DNA of 64,000 bases from JAENWD01 sp963837165 (GTDB lineage: Bacteria > Acidobacteriota > Vicinamibacteria > Vicinamibacterales > JAENWD01), in the NCBI GenBank assembly GCA_963837165.1, contig CAWIMD010000002.1, forward strand, positions 1,648,628 through 1,712,627, in the 5' to 3' direction. Below, piece after piece: positions 51,591 to 60,390 of the stretch. The notes under the pieces are model-generated. The model saw only the letters and a program-made list of their open reading frames with translations, searched no databases and was not told the DNA's origin. Both the position numbers and the translations under genes were made by a program. Each line of letters starts with the position of its first letter. Within the stretch, counting starts at the first letter, position 1.

Positions 51591-52628
51591 CTACGGCGCG
51601 AGCACCACGTGCCGTATCCGTTCCCTCCGCCACGTGTAGGTGAGGTGAACCCGGCCATCGGGCGCGACGATCATCGCCGGATACGAGTACTCCCCCGGCC
51701 CCTCCTCGATCGTCGCCGGCGCGCTCCAGCTGATGCCGTCGCGCGACTCCGAGATCCCGAGCACGTGCCGATCCGATGGCGACGGGTTGTAGACGAGCAG
51801 GAACCGCCCGTCCGGCAGCCGCACGCTGTCGATGCCCGCGCTCGGGTTGGGCAGCGACGTCCCGCGCATCGGGCTCCACGTCTTCCCCGCATCGTCGGAC
51901 CACGCGATCGCGATCACCTTCTGCCGCGTGCGGCACAGGATCTGGAGCCGCGTCGGCGAGTGCTGCAGGATCGTCGGCTGGATGGCGCCGAACGTCTTCG
52001 GGTCGTTGAGCGGGCCCGTCGTCGACCACGACGCCGGCGACGAGAGCCACGCGAGCCAGGCCGCCGCCCCGGTCCCGGCCGTCTTCGGTGGCAGCGCCAG
52101 GCGCTCCATGTGCACCACCCAGCCGCTGTCCTCGGTGCTCGAGCCCGCGAGGAGCGTGCGCTCGTCCAGCAGGACGGGCTTCGCGCGAATGGGACCCAGG
52201 ATCCCGGGCGGCAGCGTGACGGGACCCGTCCACGTCCGCCCGTTGTCGTCGGAGGCCAGCGCCATGCCCCACCACTCGCTCGGACTCGGGCCCACCTTGT
52301 AGAACAGCACCAGCGGCGCGCCCGGCGGCTGCGCGAGCACCGGATTCCACGTCGGGTAGCGAGTGCCGCCGGGTTGCCGGCCCGTGGCCACTTCGACCGG
52401 CACCGACCAGCCCGACGGCCCTCGCCGCGCCACCCAGATCCCCACGTCCGGGTTCCGCTCGGCCGTGCCGCCGAACCATGCCGCCACGAGGCCGTCCGCC
52501 GTGGACACGATCGTTGACGCGTGGGCCGACGGAAACGGCGCCTTTTCGTAGACGAACTCGCGCGAGACGACGTGGAGGCCGTCGGGCGACGCCTGGACCA
52601 GTGAGCCGAGGGCGAGGACGGCAATCAT
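51591..52628 (-). CDS. Sialidase/BNR-repeat glycosidase-like protein
   Basis: The protein is 345 aa from ATG 52628 (MIAVLALGSLVQA), which gives a short signal peptide. ATG 52664 or 52679 would add a basic leader. Asp-boxes S.DDNGRTW (about 138), SDDAGKTWSP (about 252) and ESRDGISWS (about 305) mark a six-bladed propeller. FGGTAERNPDVGIW (about 51) and AKPVLLDERTLLAGSSTEDSGW (about 148) fit sialidase-like enzymes. It acts outside the cytoplasm on a sugar polymer; the true substrate is not known. Confidence 0.8.
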   Translation of the reverse strand: MIAVLALGSLVQASPDGLHVVSREFVYEKAPFPSAHASTIVSTADGLVAAWFGGTAERNPDVGIWVARRGPSGWSVPVEVATGRQPGGTRYPTWNPVLAQPPGAPLVLFYKVGPSPSEWWGMALASDDNGRTWTGPVTLPPGILGPIRAKPVLLDERTLLAGSSTEDSGWVVHMERLALPPKTAGTGAAAWLAWLSSPASWSTTGPLNDPKTFGAIQPTILQHSPTRLQILCRTRQKVIAIAWSDDAGKTWSPMRGTSLPNPSAGIDSVRLPDGRFLLVYNPSPSDRHVLGISESRDGISWSAPATIEEGPGEYSYPAMIVAPDGRVHLTYTWRRERIRHVVLAP

Positions 52629-52823
52629 CGTGCGCACGGCGTCAGCGTTCCCCCGCCGCGGCATGCGTGTCAAGCGCACGCCGGGTTCGGCTAGGATCGC
52701 TGGTCAGGCAGTGAAGTGGCGGCCGCTGACCTGGCGAGGTCGGCGATGCGCGAGATCACACGCCGCGGGATTGAGCTGGTGAACGATCGCGGGCTGAGGC
52801 CCTGAGCTTGTCACGGAGCCCCC

Positions 52824-53237
52824 ATGAAAATCGAACACGCCGCCTTCCAGGTCGAAGACCCCGTCGCCGTCTCCCACTGGTACGTCGAGCACCTCGGTCT
52901 CACCGTGAAGCGCTCGCAGCCGGAACGCCCCTGGGGCCACTTCCTGGCGGACGATGGGGACGCGGTGATGCTGGAGTTCTACAACAACCCCAGAGCCTCG
53001 GTGCCGGACTACCGTGCCTTCGACCCGCTCATGCTCCATGTGGCGTTCCTGACGGCGGACGTCCCCGGCACCCGGGCTCGGCTGATGGCCGCCGGCGCCA
53101 CGCCCGAGGGGCTCGCGCAGGTGACCCCAGCCGGGGACGAAATGGCCATGCTCCGGGACCCCTGGGGCCTCGCCGTGCAGCTCATCCAGCGAAAATCCCC
53201 AATGCTTTCGGGGTCTCTACCCAAAAAAATGAGTTAG
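52824..53237 (+). CDS. VOC-family (glyoxalase/bleomycin-resistance-like) protein
   Basis: The protein is 137 aa with GGAG 8 bases before ATG. Two beta-alpha-beta-beta-beta modules: MKIEHAAFQVEDPVAVSHWYVEHLGL and LMLHVAFLTADVPGTRARLMAAGA. The metal-binding positions may be His5, Glu50 (VMLEFYNN) and Glu/His in the second half. The last dozen residues come from a CCCC/GGGG hairpin and a run of A. The substrate is unknown. The 195 bases before it, behind the divergent sialidase gene, hold no recognised feature. Confidence 0.75.
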   Translation: MKIEHAAFQVEDPVAVSHWYVEHLGLTVKRSQPERPWGHFLADDGDAVMLEFYNNPRASVPDYRAFDPLMLHVAFLTADVPGTRARLMAAGATPEGLAQVTPAGDEMAMLRDPWGLAVQLIQRKSPMLSGSLPKKMS

Positions 53238-53264
53238 CGGTATGGTTTTTCTCGAGCTTCCTGA

Positions 53265-56048
53265 GTGCCTGCATCTGACAGCACGAGACCGGAGTCCACA
53301 GCGGGTGGCGAGAGGTCCCACTACCTGGAGCGCGAGCTCTACGACCTCATCCGAAGCGGACCGCTGGCCTTCGACTTCCTTCAGAACGGCTCCCTCGACG
53401 GCCTCTGGTACTGGGATCTCGAGCGCCCCGAACACACCTGGATGAGCCCGCGCCTCAAAGAGGTGCTCGGCTTCGCCGACCACGAGGTGCCGAACACCGC
53501 CGAGTGGTGGCAGTCGCGCCTGTTCCCCGAAGACCTGGCGCTCGCGCTCGAGAACTACCGGAAGCACCTGGAGGATCCGGCGCACCCGTACGACCAGATC
53601 GTCCGGTACCGCCACAAGGACGGGTCCACCGTCTGGGTGCGCTGCCGCGGCCTGGTGGTCAGGAACGACGCGGGAACGCCGGTGCGCATGATTGGCGCGC
53701 ACACCGACGTGACCGCCATCAAGGTGGCCGAGGAGCGGTATCGTGCGCTGCACGAGGGCGTGCCCGACATCTACTTTTCGGTGGATCTCGACAGCGGCCG
53801 CATCACCGACTGCAACCAGGTGCTGGCCGATGCCGCGCAGCTCCCCAAGTCGCTCATTGTCGGACGTCCGTTCGGCGAGCTGTTCCACGCGGCCGCGCCG
53901 TCGGCCGCGGCCGAAACACTGACGCTGCTGCGGAGCGAGACGCCGGCCCTCAACGTGGAGGTGCCGCTCGAGCGCAGCGATGGCAGGCAGGTGCCCGTGC
54001 TGTTCGCGGCGAGCGTGCGCGGCGTGTCGGCGGCGGCCTCGGAGGTCGGCGTCTGGGGCCGCGACATCACGCACCTCAAGCGGCTCGTGAACGTCGAGGT
54101 CCTGCTGGACGCGCTGCCGCATGGCGCCCTGCTCGCCGATGCCTCAGGCCGCATCGTCTCGGCCAACCGCGTGGTCGAGCGGATGTTCGGCTACGAGCAC
54201 GGCGAGCTGAACGGGCAGGGCGTGGACGTCCTGCTGCCCGAGTCGTTGCGCGACCGCCACAAGGCGTTCCGCAGCGGGTACATGCGATCGAGCGCGGCGC
54301 GCATGGTCGGCTCGCGCGACGACCTCCGGGCCAGGAAGAAGACGGGCGAGGAATTCCCCGCGCAGGTCGGCCTGACGCCGATGACGACGCGCGAGGGGAC
54401 GTTCGTGCTGGCGACGGTAATGGACGTGAGCGGGCGGAATGCCCTGCAGCAGGCGGTGCGCACGAGCGACGCGCTGAGGAGCGCCGTGCTCGACTCGGTG
54501 CTGGCGCACGTGGCGGTGCTCGACACCCACGGCACGATCGTGGCCGTGAACGAAGCCTGGCGGCGGTTCGCACGCGAGAACGCAGGGGGCGATGCCGACC
54601 TGCAGGCACAGCTGGGCGTTGGCGCGAACTATCTCGACGCCACCCGTGCCGGCATCGCGGCCGGCGCTGACGACGCGAAGTCCGCGCTCAGGTGCGTCTC
54701 GCGCGTGCTGGCCGGCGGCCCGCCATGCACGGTGGAATATCCCTGTCATTCGCCCAACGACGAGCGCTGGTTCCTCATGAGCGTGACGCCCCTGGGCTCC
54801 GCTGGCCAGGGCGCCGCTGGCCAGGGCTCCGCTGGCCAGGGCGCCGCTGGCCAGGGCGCCGTCGTCGCGCACACGAACATCACCGACCGAAAGCGCGCCG
54901 AGCTGGCGCAGCTGCGGTCGCAGAAGCTCGAGGCGCTGGGCGTGCTGGCCGGCGGCATCGCGCACGACTTCAACAACCTGCTGCTGGCCATCGTCGGCAA
55001 CACGGCGATGGCGTGCGCCGAGCTTCCGGCGGACCACCCCGCAGTGGAGCACATGAAAGAGGTGGAGCGCGCCGGCATCCGTGCCGCGGAGCTGGTGCGG
55101 CGGATTCTCGCCTTCAGCCGGCCGGCGGATCTCGATCGCCGCGCCGTGGCGCTGGGGCCCGTGGTTGCCGAGGCGCTGCAGCTGATGCGCGCGACGATCC
55201 CGGCGATGATTGCCATCCGCCACGACGCGCCGCCGGACCTGCCGCTGGCGCTGGCCGACCCGACGCAGGTCCACCAGGTGGTCGTCAACCTGGTGACGAA
55301 CTCGGCCCACGCGATTGGCGCGCGGGGCGGGTCCGTGGACGTGACGATGGACGCCGTGCAGGTGGACGAGGGTGCGGCCGGGCCCGAGCTGGCGCCCGGC
55401 AGCTACGTGCGGGTGAGCGTGGCTGACACGGGCTCCGGGATGGGCAAGGACGCGCTGAGCCGCGTTTTCGATCCGTTCTTCACGACGAAGCCGCCCGGGC
55501 AGGGCACCGGCCTGGGCCTGTCGGTGGTGCACGGGATCATGGCCAGCCATGGCGGCGCGGTGACCGTGACGAGCCAGCCCGAGGCCGGCGCGACGTTCAG
55601 GCTCTACTTCCCTTCCACGTCAGAGTCAGCCGCACAGCCCGCGGCTGCAGCACCGGATACGCCGCGGGGCAACGGCGAGCGCATTCTCTACCTGGACGAC
55701 GAGCAGGCGCTCGTGCGGCTGGCGGAGCGGATGCTGCGCCGGCTCGGGTACGAGGTGGCCGGCTTCACCGACGCCGCCCGCGCGCTCGACGCGTTCAGGG
55801 CCAGTCCCGACGCGTTCCACGCGGTCGTCACCGACGTCTCGATGCCCGGCATTTCCGGCTACGAGTGCGTCCGCGAGCTGCTCGCGCTGCGGCCCGACAT
55901 CCCGATCCTCATGACGTCCGGGAACGCGGGGAAAGACGACATGGCGTCTGCCCGGCGGGCCGGCGCCCGCGGAATGCTCGCGAAGCCGCACTCGTTCGAC
56001 GACCTGGGCCGCGCCGTCGCGCGCGTCCTGCACCCGGATCGTACGTAG
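53265..56048 (+). CDS. Multi-PAS hybrid sensor histidine kinase with receiver domain
   Basis: The protein is 927 aa from GTG 53265 and has no membrane helix. Four PAS domains follow one another (about 40-165, 166-270, 272-395, 400-505; the first has RYRHKDGSTVWVRCRGLVV). A short linker of 15-bp DNA repeats (residues 510-530) is next. HisKA has GGIAHDFNNLLLAIVGN with phospho-His567. HATPase_c has NLVTNSAHAI, DTGSGMGKDALSRVFDPFFTTK and GTGLGLSVVHG. The C-terminal receiver (about 805-925) has Asp857 in VVTDVSMPG. The stop TAG lies in a palindrome. The signal is unknown. Confidence 0.93.
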   Translation: MPASDSTRPESTAGGERSHYLERELYDLIRSGPLAFDFLQNGSLDGLWYWDLERPEHTWMSPRLKEVLGFADHEVPNTAEWWQSRLFPEDLALALENYRKHLEDPAHPYDQIVRYRHKDGSTVWVRCRGLVVRNDAGTPVRMIGAHTDVTAIKVAEERYRALHEGVPDIYFSVDLDSGRITDCNQVLADAAQLPKSLIVGRPFGELFHAAAPSAAAETLTLLRSETPALNVEVPLERSDGRQVPVLFAASVRGVSAAASEVGVWGRDITHLKRLVNVEVLLDALPHGALLADASGRIVSANRVVERMFGYEHGELNGQGVDVLLPESLRDRHKAFRSGYMRSSAARMVGSRDDLRARKKTGEEFPAQVGLTPMTTREGTFVLATVMDVSGRNALQQAVRTSDALRSAVLDSVLAHVAVLDTHGTIVAVNEAWRRFARENAGGDADLQAQLGVGANYLDATRAGIAAGADDAKSALRCVSRVLAGGPPCTVEYPCHSPNDERWFLMSVTPLGSAGQGAAGQGSAGQGAAGQGAVVAHTNITDRKRAELAQLRSQKLEALGVLAGGIAHDFNNLLLAIVGNTAMACAELPADHPAVEHMKEVERAGIRAAELVRRILAFSRPADLDRRAVALGPVVAEALQLMRATIPAMIAIRHDAPPDLPLALADPTQVHQVVVNLVTNSAHAIGARGGSVDVTMDAVQVDEGAAGPELAPGSYVRVSVADTGSGMGKDALSRVFDPFFTTKPPGQGTGLGLSVVHGIMASHGGAVTVTSQPEAGATFRLYFPSTSESAAQPAAAAPDTPRGNGERILYLDDEQALVRLAERMLRRLGYEVAGFTDAARALDAFRASPDAFHAVVTDVSMPGISGYECVRELLALRPDIPILMTSGNAGKDDMASARRAGARGMLAKPHSFDDLGRAVARVLHPDRT
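54794..54853 (+). repeat. Four 15-bp tandem units in the kinase linker
   Basis: GGGCTCCGCTGGCCA and GGGCGCCGCTGGCCA alternate twice, in frame, as G(S/A)AGQ. They lie between the last PAS domain and HisKA. Confidence 0.9.
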
Positions 56049-56069
56049 GGCCGAACTTTCAGTTCGGCC
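56045..56069. repeat. GTAGGGCCGAACT palindrome
   Basis: GGCCGAACT (56049-56057) and AGTTCGGCC (56061-56069) are perfect arms around TTC; GTAG precedes. TAG (56046-56048) is the kinase stop. It separates two convergent genes by 35 bases. Confidence 0.85.
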
Positions 56070-56083
56070 GAACCGCCTGCAGC

Positions 56084-56968
56084 CTATTTCTCCTCGTACA
56101 ACGTCCGCATGCACTCCGGGCAGATCCCGTGCGAGAACTCCACCGGCGCGCGGCGCGTGAGGAAATCCTCCACCGATGCCCATCCGCCCGTCTCCTCGCG
56201 TATCCGCTTGCAATGCGCGCAGATGGGGAGCAGCCCCTCGAGGGTCTGGATGTGGCCGAGCGCGTGCTCGAGATGGGCAATCAGCGTCTCCCGCTCGTGT
56301 TCGGCTGCTTTGCGGGACGAGACGTCGCGGATGACGAACACCTGCCCCACCGGCTCGTTCCATCGGCCGCGGACGATGTCGGCCGAGACGTCGAGCCAGC
56401 GCTCGGCGCCGGCGCCGTGCAGGACCGTTCCGGTTGGACCGACCACGAGGACGCCGTCGGCGATCCGCTCGAGGATGGCGTCCCGCGCGCGCGGCAGCGG
56501 GTCGAACAGTCCTTCGCGCCCGACGATCCAGGCGAAGATCGATCCCGAAGCGATCACCGAGATCGACAGCCAGTTCAGGGGAGGCTTGGGCCCCAGCTTG
56601 AACACGTACGCGACGTTGCCGATCCAGGGGAGGACGACGGCGGCGACGACGGCCAGCAGCGGCACGCGGAAGGGGCCCGCCACGCGCCGGCTGGCGGCAA
56701 GGAGGACCACCGTGGCCACCGCCATCAGCACGTAGTGGTCGGCGGTGAGCACCCAGAACCACCAGCCGTAGTCGTACGTGGCGAGCTGGCTGCCGGGGGC
56801 GATCGTGATGTCGCGCCAGAGCCAGGTGTGCCACTGGCTGGTCCAGGCGACGGCCAGCGAGGCCAGCGGCACCGACCACACGAGCGCGACGACCGGACGA
56901 GCGTGAGGGCGGGCAGGTGCGGCGACATGCGTGGCGGCGGCCGTGCTGGCGCGGCGCCAGTATGTCAC
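56084..56968 (-). CDS. 7TM-PAS protein with Cys-rich C-terminal motif
   Basis: The protein is 294 aa from GTG 56968. Upstream, the frame stays open but reads through other genes. About five membrane helices (about 22-155) resemble the HisK_7TM sensor region. A PAS domain follows (about 165-225; LERIADGVLVVGPTGTVLHG), a short coiled coil, and LLPICAHCKRIREETGGWASVEDFLTRRAPVEFSHGICPECM near the end. That last segment is a known end piece of PAS proteins. There is no kinase, GGDEF or other output domain, so it may signal through a partner. Convergent with the hybrid kinase. Confidence 0.7.
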   Translation of the reverse strand: MTYWRRASTAAATHVAAPARPHARPVVALVWSVPLASLAVAWTSQWHTWLWRDITIAPGSQLATYDYGWWFWVLTADHYVLMAVATVVLLAASRRVAGPFRVPLLAVVAAVVLPWIGNVAYVFKLGPKPPLNWLSISVIASGSIFAWIVGREGLFDPLPRARDAILERIADGVLVVGPTGTVLHGAGAERWLDVSADIVRGRWNEPVGQVFVIRDVSSRKAAEHERETLIAHLEHALGHIQTLEGLLPICAHCKRIREETGGWASVEDFLTRRAPVEFSHGICPECMRTLYEEK

Positions 56969-57012
56969 CTGAGCGGCGCGGCGAAGGAGAATTCCCGCCG
57001 GATCCGCCGCTG

Positions 57013-57654
57013 CTACTCTGCCTCCAGCCTGAAGTTCGCGTCCACGAACGCGCCCGATGGGGTCGTCGGCTCTGGGTGGAAGTCCAGCGCCGGCATGCCC
57101 GTGACGTACATGTCGCCGCCGGCGTACGTGTCGCTCGCGAATCCCGTGACGAACGCGCCCTGGGTGTCGGTGTAGAACCAGCAGGTCGCGCCGCCCTTCA
57201 CTTTCACCTTCGGGTCGAACACGTATTGGCCGCTGTCGATATCGACCGACTGGGCGATGAAGCCGGGCGTGGACGGCCCGAGGTCCTCTGGCGCGCCGAG
57301 GTATTCCCGGTCCAGGAGGTAGAGCGTGCCGAAGGCCGTCGGGCTGCCGGCGACGGTGTACCAGTTGAACCGCAGATCCTTGTAGGCGCCGTGGCCGGGG
57401 ATCGTGACCGACTGGCCGACGTAGTTGTTGGACGTGCCGGTGGTGCCGGCCGTGACGGCGACCAGGGTCGTGGGCGCCTGAGCCAGTGGCTGGACCACCG
57501 CGAGGCTCGGGCTGCCGGAACTGCCCGCGCCGCCCGGCGCGCCAGTCACCGCGGGCTCCGGCACGCGACTGGCGCCGGTCGGCGATCCACTGTCGCAGGC
57601 GATGGATCCGGCAAGCGCGGCGGCGAGGACGGCGACGGCCAGGCGGTCCCTCAT
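57013..57654 (-). CDS. Secreted protein, lipoprotein-like, unknown function
   Basis: The protein is 213 aa from ATG 57654, with GGGAGG upstream. The N-terminus RDRLAVAVLAAALAGSIAC resembles a lipoprotein signal, but the residue three before Cys is Ser, so lipidation is doubtful. A Gly/Ser/Pro linker (about 21-55) precedes a beta-rich domain with PGHGAYKDLRFNWYTVAGSPTAFGTLYLL. The domain is like jelly-roll proteins of unknown role. A longer frame to 57813 reads through the tRNA antisense and is not real. Confidence 0.65.
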   Translation of the reverse strand: MRDRLAVAVLAAALAGSIACDSGSPTGASRVPEPAVTGAPGGAGSSGSPSLAVVQPLAQAPTTLVAVTAGTTGTSNNYVGQSVTIPGHGAYKDLRFNWYTVAGSPTAFGTLYLLDREYLGAPEDLGPSTPGFIAQSVDIDSGQYVFDPKVKVKGGATCWFYTDTQGAFVTGFASDTYAGGDMYVTGMPALDFHPEPTTPSGAFVDANFRLEAE

Positions 57655-57730
57655 GACGGCCTCCCTGCGGGGATTGGTGCGGATCCCAATGATCCGGCAA
57701 AGGGCGGTAGAATTGAAAGGCTTTTGGAGT

Positions 57731-57807
57731 CGGGGCGTAGCGCAGCCTGGTAGCGCACCTGCCTTGGGCGCAGGGGGTCGCTGGTTCGAATCCAGTCGCC
57801 CCGACCA
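57731..57807 (+). tRNA. tRNA-Pro (TGG)
   Basis: A 77-nt cloverleaf: CGGGGCG/CGCCCCG acceptor, D-arm TAGCGCAGCCTGGTAGCGC, anticodon stem CCTGC/GCAGG with loop CTTGGGC (anticodon TGG), T-arm CTGG-TTCGAAT-CCAG, encoded CCA. It is the last core feature before the accessory region. Confidence 0.96.
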
Positions 57808-57890
57808 CTTCACTCAGAAATCTCCACAACACGAACAACGATCGCGAGTTAGCTGAATCCTCAGCGGTACTCGCGATCTGCCCCACGTCG

Positions 57891-57993
57891 CCGTCAATCA
57901 CCACTTTTCGCCTCAGGGTGGGCCCAAAAGTGGGCCCACCAATATCGCAGCTAAGTGATGCAAATGATGGCGGTTGTTGGAATCCAGCCGCCA
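57891..57993. other. Possible attachment-site remnant of the tRNA-Pro island
   Basis: GTTGGAATCCAGCCGCC (57977-57993) repeats 15 of 18 positions of the tRNA-Pro T-arm and acceptor region (TTCGAATCCAGTCGCC, 57784-57799). Between them GGTGGGCCCA-AAAG-TGGGCCCACC makes a perfect palindrome. A short imperfect copy of the tRNA 3' end in front of an accessory region is what an integrated element leaves. No integrase is visible. Confidence 0.4.
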
Positions 57994-58047
57994 AGAACGG
58001 TCACACACGGCGACGCGTGGCAGCGTCTTCCTCGCGAGGGGCCGGCC

Positions 58048-58976
58048 ATGCTCGAGCATGACCCTCGAACCGCTGAGGATCCCCGAGAGCGCGACGAGGA
58101 TCCGCGTGACCGCGACGTGCGTGAGCGCGACCGCAACGATCCGCGAGACGTGTTCTTGCGCGAGCTCGACCTGCCCCGCGGCCCCGATCGCGAGCGAGTG
58201 TTCGATGGCGACCGCGACTACACGCTGCGTGGCTCGGAGAGTCGCACGCTGGCGACTGTCGGCGCCTTCCGAGTTGTCCCAGCCCAGGACCTCCGCGACC
58301 GCGACGATCGGCCGCTGGACGCGCGCAATCCCGAACTCCGGCACCTCCGCGAACTGAGTCTCGTCGACACCGCTCGGATGCCTGGCCAGAGGGACGTTGC
58401 GGTGTTCCTGACCGACCGCGGGCAGAGTCTCTTGGAGGCTCATCGGCGGGAACACGATCGCGATCCGCGAGATCAGGATCAGCGCGAGGACGAGCGGCGC
58501 CAGGAGTTCTACGCCGGGCTCGTCAAACCTCGCGAACTGGAGCACGACGCGCAGGTCTTCCAGGCGTACCTGAACGAAGTCGAGCGTCTTCTCGAACGCG
58601 GTGATCGCGTCGACCGCGTCGCCCTTGATTACGAGCTCAAACGCGAGTATCAGGAGTGGCTCCACGAGCGCGATCGAGGCGACGCGGATGCCGACGGCCG
58701 CCCGATCGAACGGAGCGTGAAATCGAGCGCTGGGCGCTCGAACACGACCTGCCGTACTTCGATGGACACGTCCATTTTCCAGACGTTCGGATCGACTTCC
58801 TCGACCCGGACGGACACCACCTCCACCGCGACGTGGAGGTGACCACGATTCACTACCACGGCGCCCACGCTGCGGCTGTCAAGCGATCGGGATTCTCGCG
58901 TTATCGCGGCGTTACGGCGCGTACCGGTAGCCGCGGCCGGCCGTTCGATCCACATCTCGCCGAGGAGGTGTTCTAG
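58048..58976 (+). pseudogene. Mobile-element gene, wHTH plus nuclease-like domain, frameshifted
   Basis: The first frame reads MLEHDPRTAED, a long Arg/Asp-rich stretch, DYTLRGSESRTLATVGAFRVV (a winged-helix-like box) and FYAGLVKPRELEHDAQVFQAYL, up to YELKREYQEWLHERDRGDAD. Near 58710 it shifts to the frame with REIERWALEHDLPYFDGHVHFPDVRIDFLD, DVEVTTIHYHGAHAAAVKRSGF and LAEEVF. Joined, this matches a hypothetical family I associate with integrative elements. The HFPDVRIDF...DVEV pattern is like the PD-(D/E)XK core of replication-relaxation proteins. The stop overlaps the next gene's start by one base. Confidence 0.6.
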
Positions 58977-60003
58977 TGCAATCCCAGGAACGCGTTGCCG
59001 CTGTCGCAAAGCTCGGATTCAGTGACCGGCAGGCGCGTTTTCTCGTGCTCGTGATGCAGCACTCGGGCGTCTGTTTGCTCCGGCAGTACACCGCCTTCGC
59101 TGGCATCGTCCATGGGCAGAAGACGCGCAACTATTTCGCCAAGCTGGTGAGCCGCAGGTTTGCCACGGCGTACGCCTGTCTTCACAACCGCGGACACGTC
59201 TACCACATCCACCACAAGGCGCTCTACCGGGCGATCGGCGAGACCGACAGCCGCCACCGCCGGCCGCTTTCGCAAGACCGAATCATCAATGGCCTCGCAA
59301 CCCTGGACGCGGTCCTCGAAACGCCCACATTCGAGTATCTCGTGACTGCGGAAGACAAGACACAGCGGTTTTCGATCGACGTGCGGCTCTTCAAGGACAA
59401 GCAGGCTGTCGGCGTCGATCCGGATGGTCGCGTCGTGCTTCTGTACGTCGCGACGGAGTCCTGCTCGCAGCGGTTCCTGGCATTCCTTCAGCGTCAGCAG
59501 AGCCTGCTCCGCAGCCTGCCCGCGTGGACCCTTCGAATCGTCGTCCCGTCATGGCCGGTCGGCCTCGACAAGGCGTATCTAAAGGTGGCGCACACAGAGC
59601 TCTCGCAGGTGCTCTCGCCGAAACACGTCGAGCGGCTGCGCGCATACTTCGAGCAACGCCGCGCCGCTCCGACGGCCGACGCACGTCCGCGTTCAGCCCG
59701 ACTTCGACCTGGCCCTACGTGCCTACCGTGGCTGAGCGGTTCGGGGTGCTCTACCGTCGCTGGTTAACCGAGGGCGATTCCGTGTTGGAGGCCGCCTCGT
59801 CTCCCGATCTTGGACACGCGCTCAAAGGCGGCAACGGCAGAATCGAATCAGTCGTCCTACCGCATCAGTACCGGCATCTCTCCCTCCTGGTTGCTCTCGA
59901 CGATCGGCGGACCACAGGGGCCGAGAAGGGGGAGATGGCCGCGACTCCGCCTCGGCCCCCTTCCTCCGCTCCGTCGACCTTGGTTGCATCAGTCATCACG
60001 TAA
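58976..60003 (+). pseudogene. Second mobile-element gene, wHTH protein, frameshifted
   Basis: It starts at GTG 58976, coupled to the previous gene. The first frame holds KLGFSDRQARFLVLVMQHSGVCLLRQYTAFAG, a winged-helix region of the mobilisation type, and RFSIDVRLFKDKQAVGVDPDGRVVLLYVATE, then runs into unrelated residues after YFEQRRAAP (about 59670). A different frame then continues the family: RFGVLYRRWLTEGDSVLEAAS and VVLPHQYRHLSLLVALD, ending at 60003. The frameshift lies near 59680-59720. The pair 58048/58976 forms a conserved two-gene unit; its function is not known to me. Confidence 0.6.
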
Positions 60004-60074
60004 GGCATTTGTGCGTCGACGCTGGCGAGCGAAGCGCTTTCACAGTGAGCACTTGCGTCGGCGACTCTGCGTCA

Positions 60075-60245
60075 GACGGCGCGGCGGTCTTTGCCGCGCC
60101 TCGGAGCGCGCGGGACACCGTCCAGCGTGAGAGACGGGGCGTGAACGACCCCGGCATGGCGCCGCGGATGCCGCCCAGGCGCGGCCCCGGGGTCGTTCAC
60201 GCCCCGCTGTCTTCGTCGATGAGTCCCGCGCTTGACGGCGCGGAA
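60075..60245. repeat. Large nested palindrome with conserved core
   Basis: A perfect 20-bp stem (60135-60154 with 60187-60206; GGGGCGTGAACGACCCCGG plus one) encloses GGCGCCGCGGATGCCGCCC and more (60158-60186). The core is like that of the palindrome at 48-132. Farther out AGCGCGCGGGAC (60104-60115) pairs with GTCCCGCGCT. GGCGCGGC-GGTCTTT-GCCGCGCC (60079-60101) is another hairpin. No gene is supported between 60004 and 60338. Confidence 0.75.
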
Positions 60246-60390
60246 TGGTCGCCACGAAACGGCGCCCGATTCGCGCGCAGATGTGCCGCGCATTGTGATG
60301 TGGATTACGCTGTCGATCCCCCCTGTGCCAATAATCCCTGAGACAACCTCCGCGTTGAGATTAGTGTAGGGGCGGGGAGGATGCGATGAG

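Noticed and set aside
57655..57813. N-terminal extension of the secreted protein (GRLDSNQRPPAP...)
   Set aside because: This is the antisense translation of tRNA-Pro, a well-known annotation artefact. ATG 57654 has a good RBS and a signal peptide.
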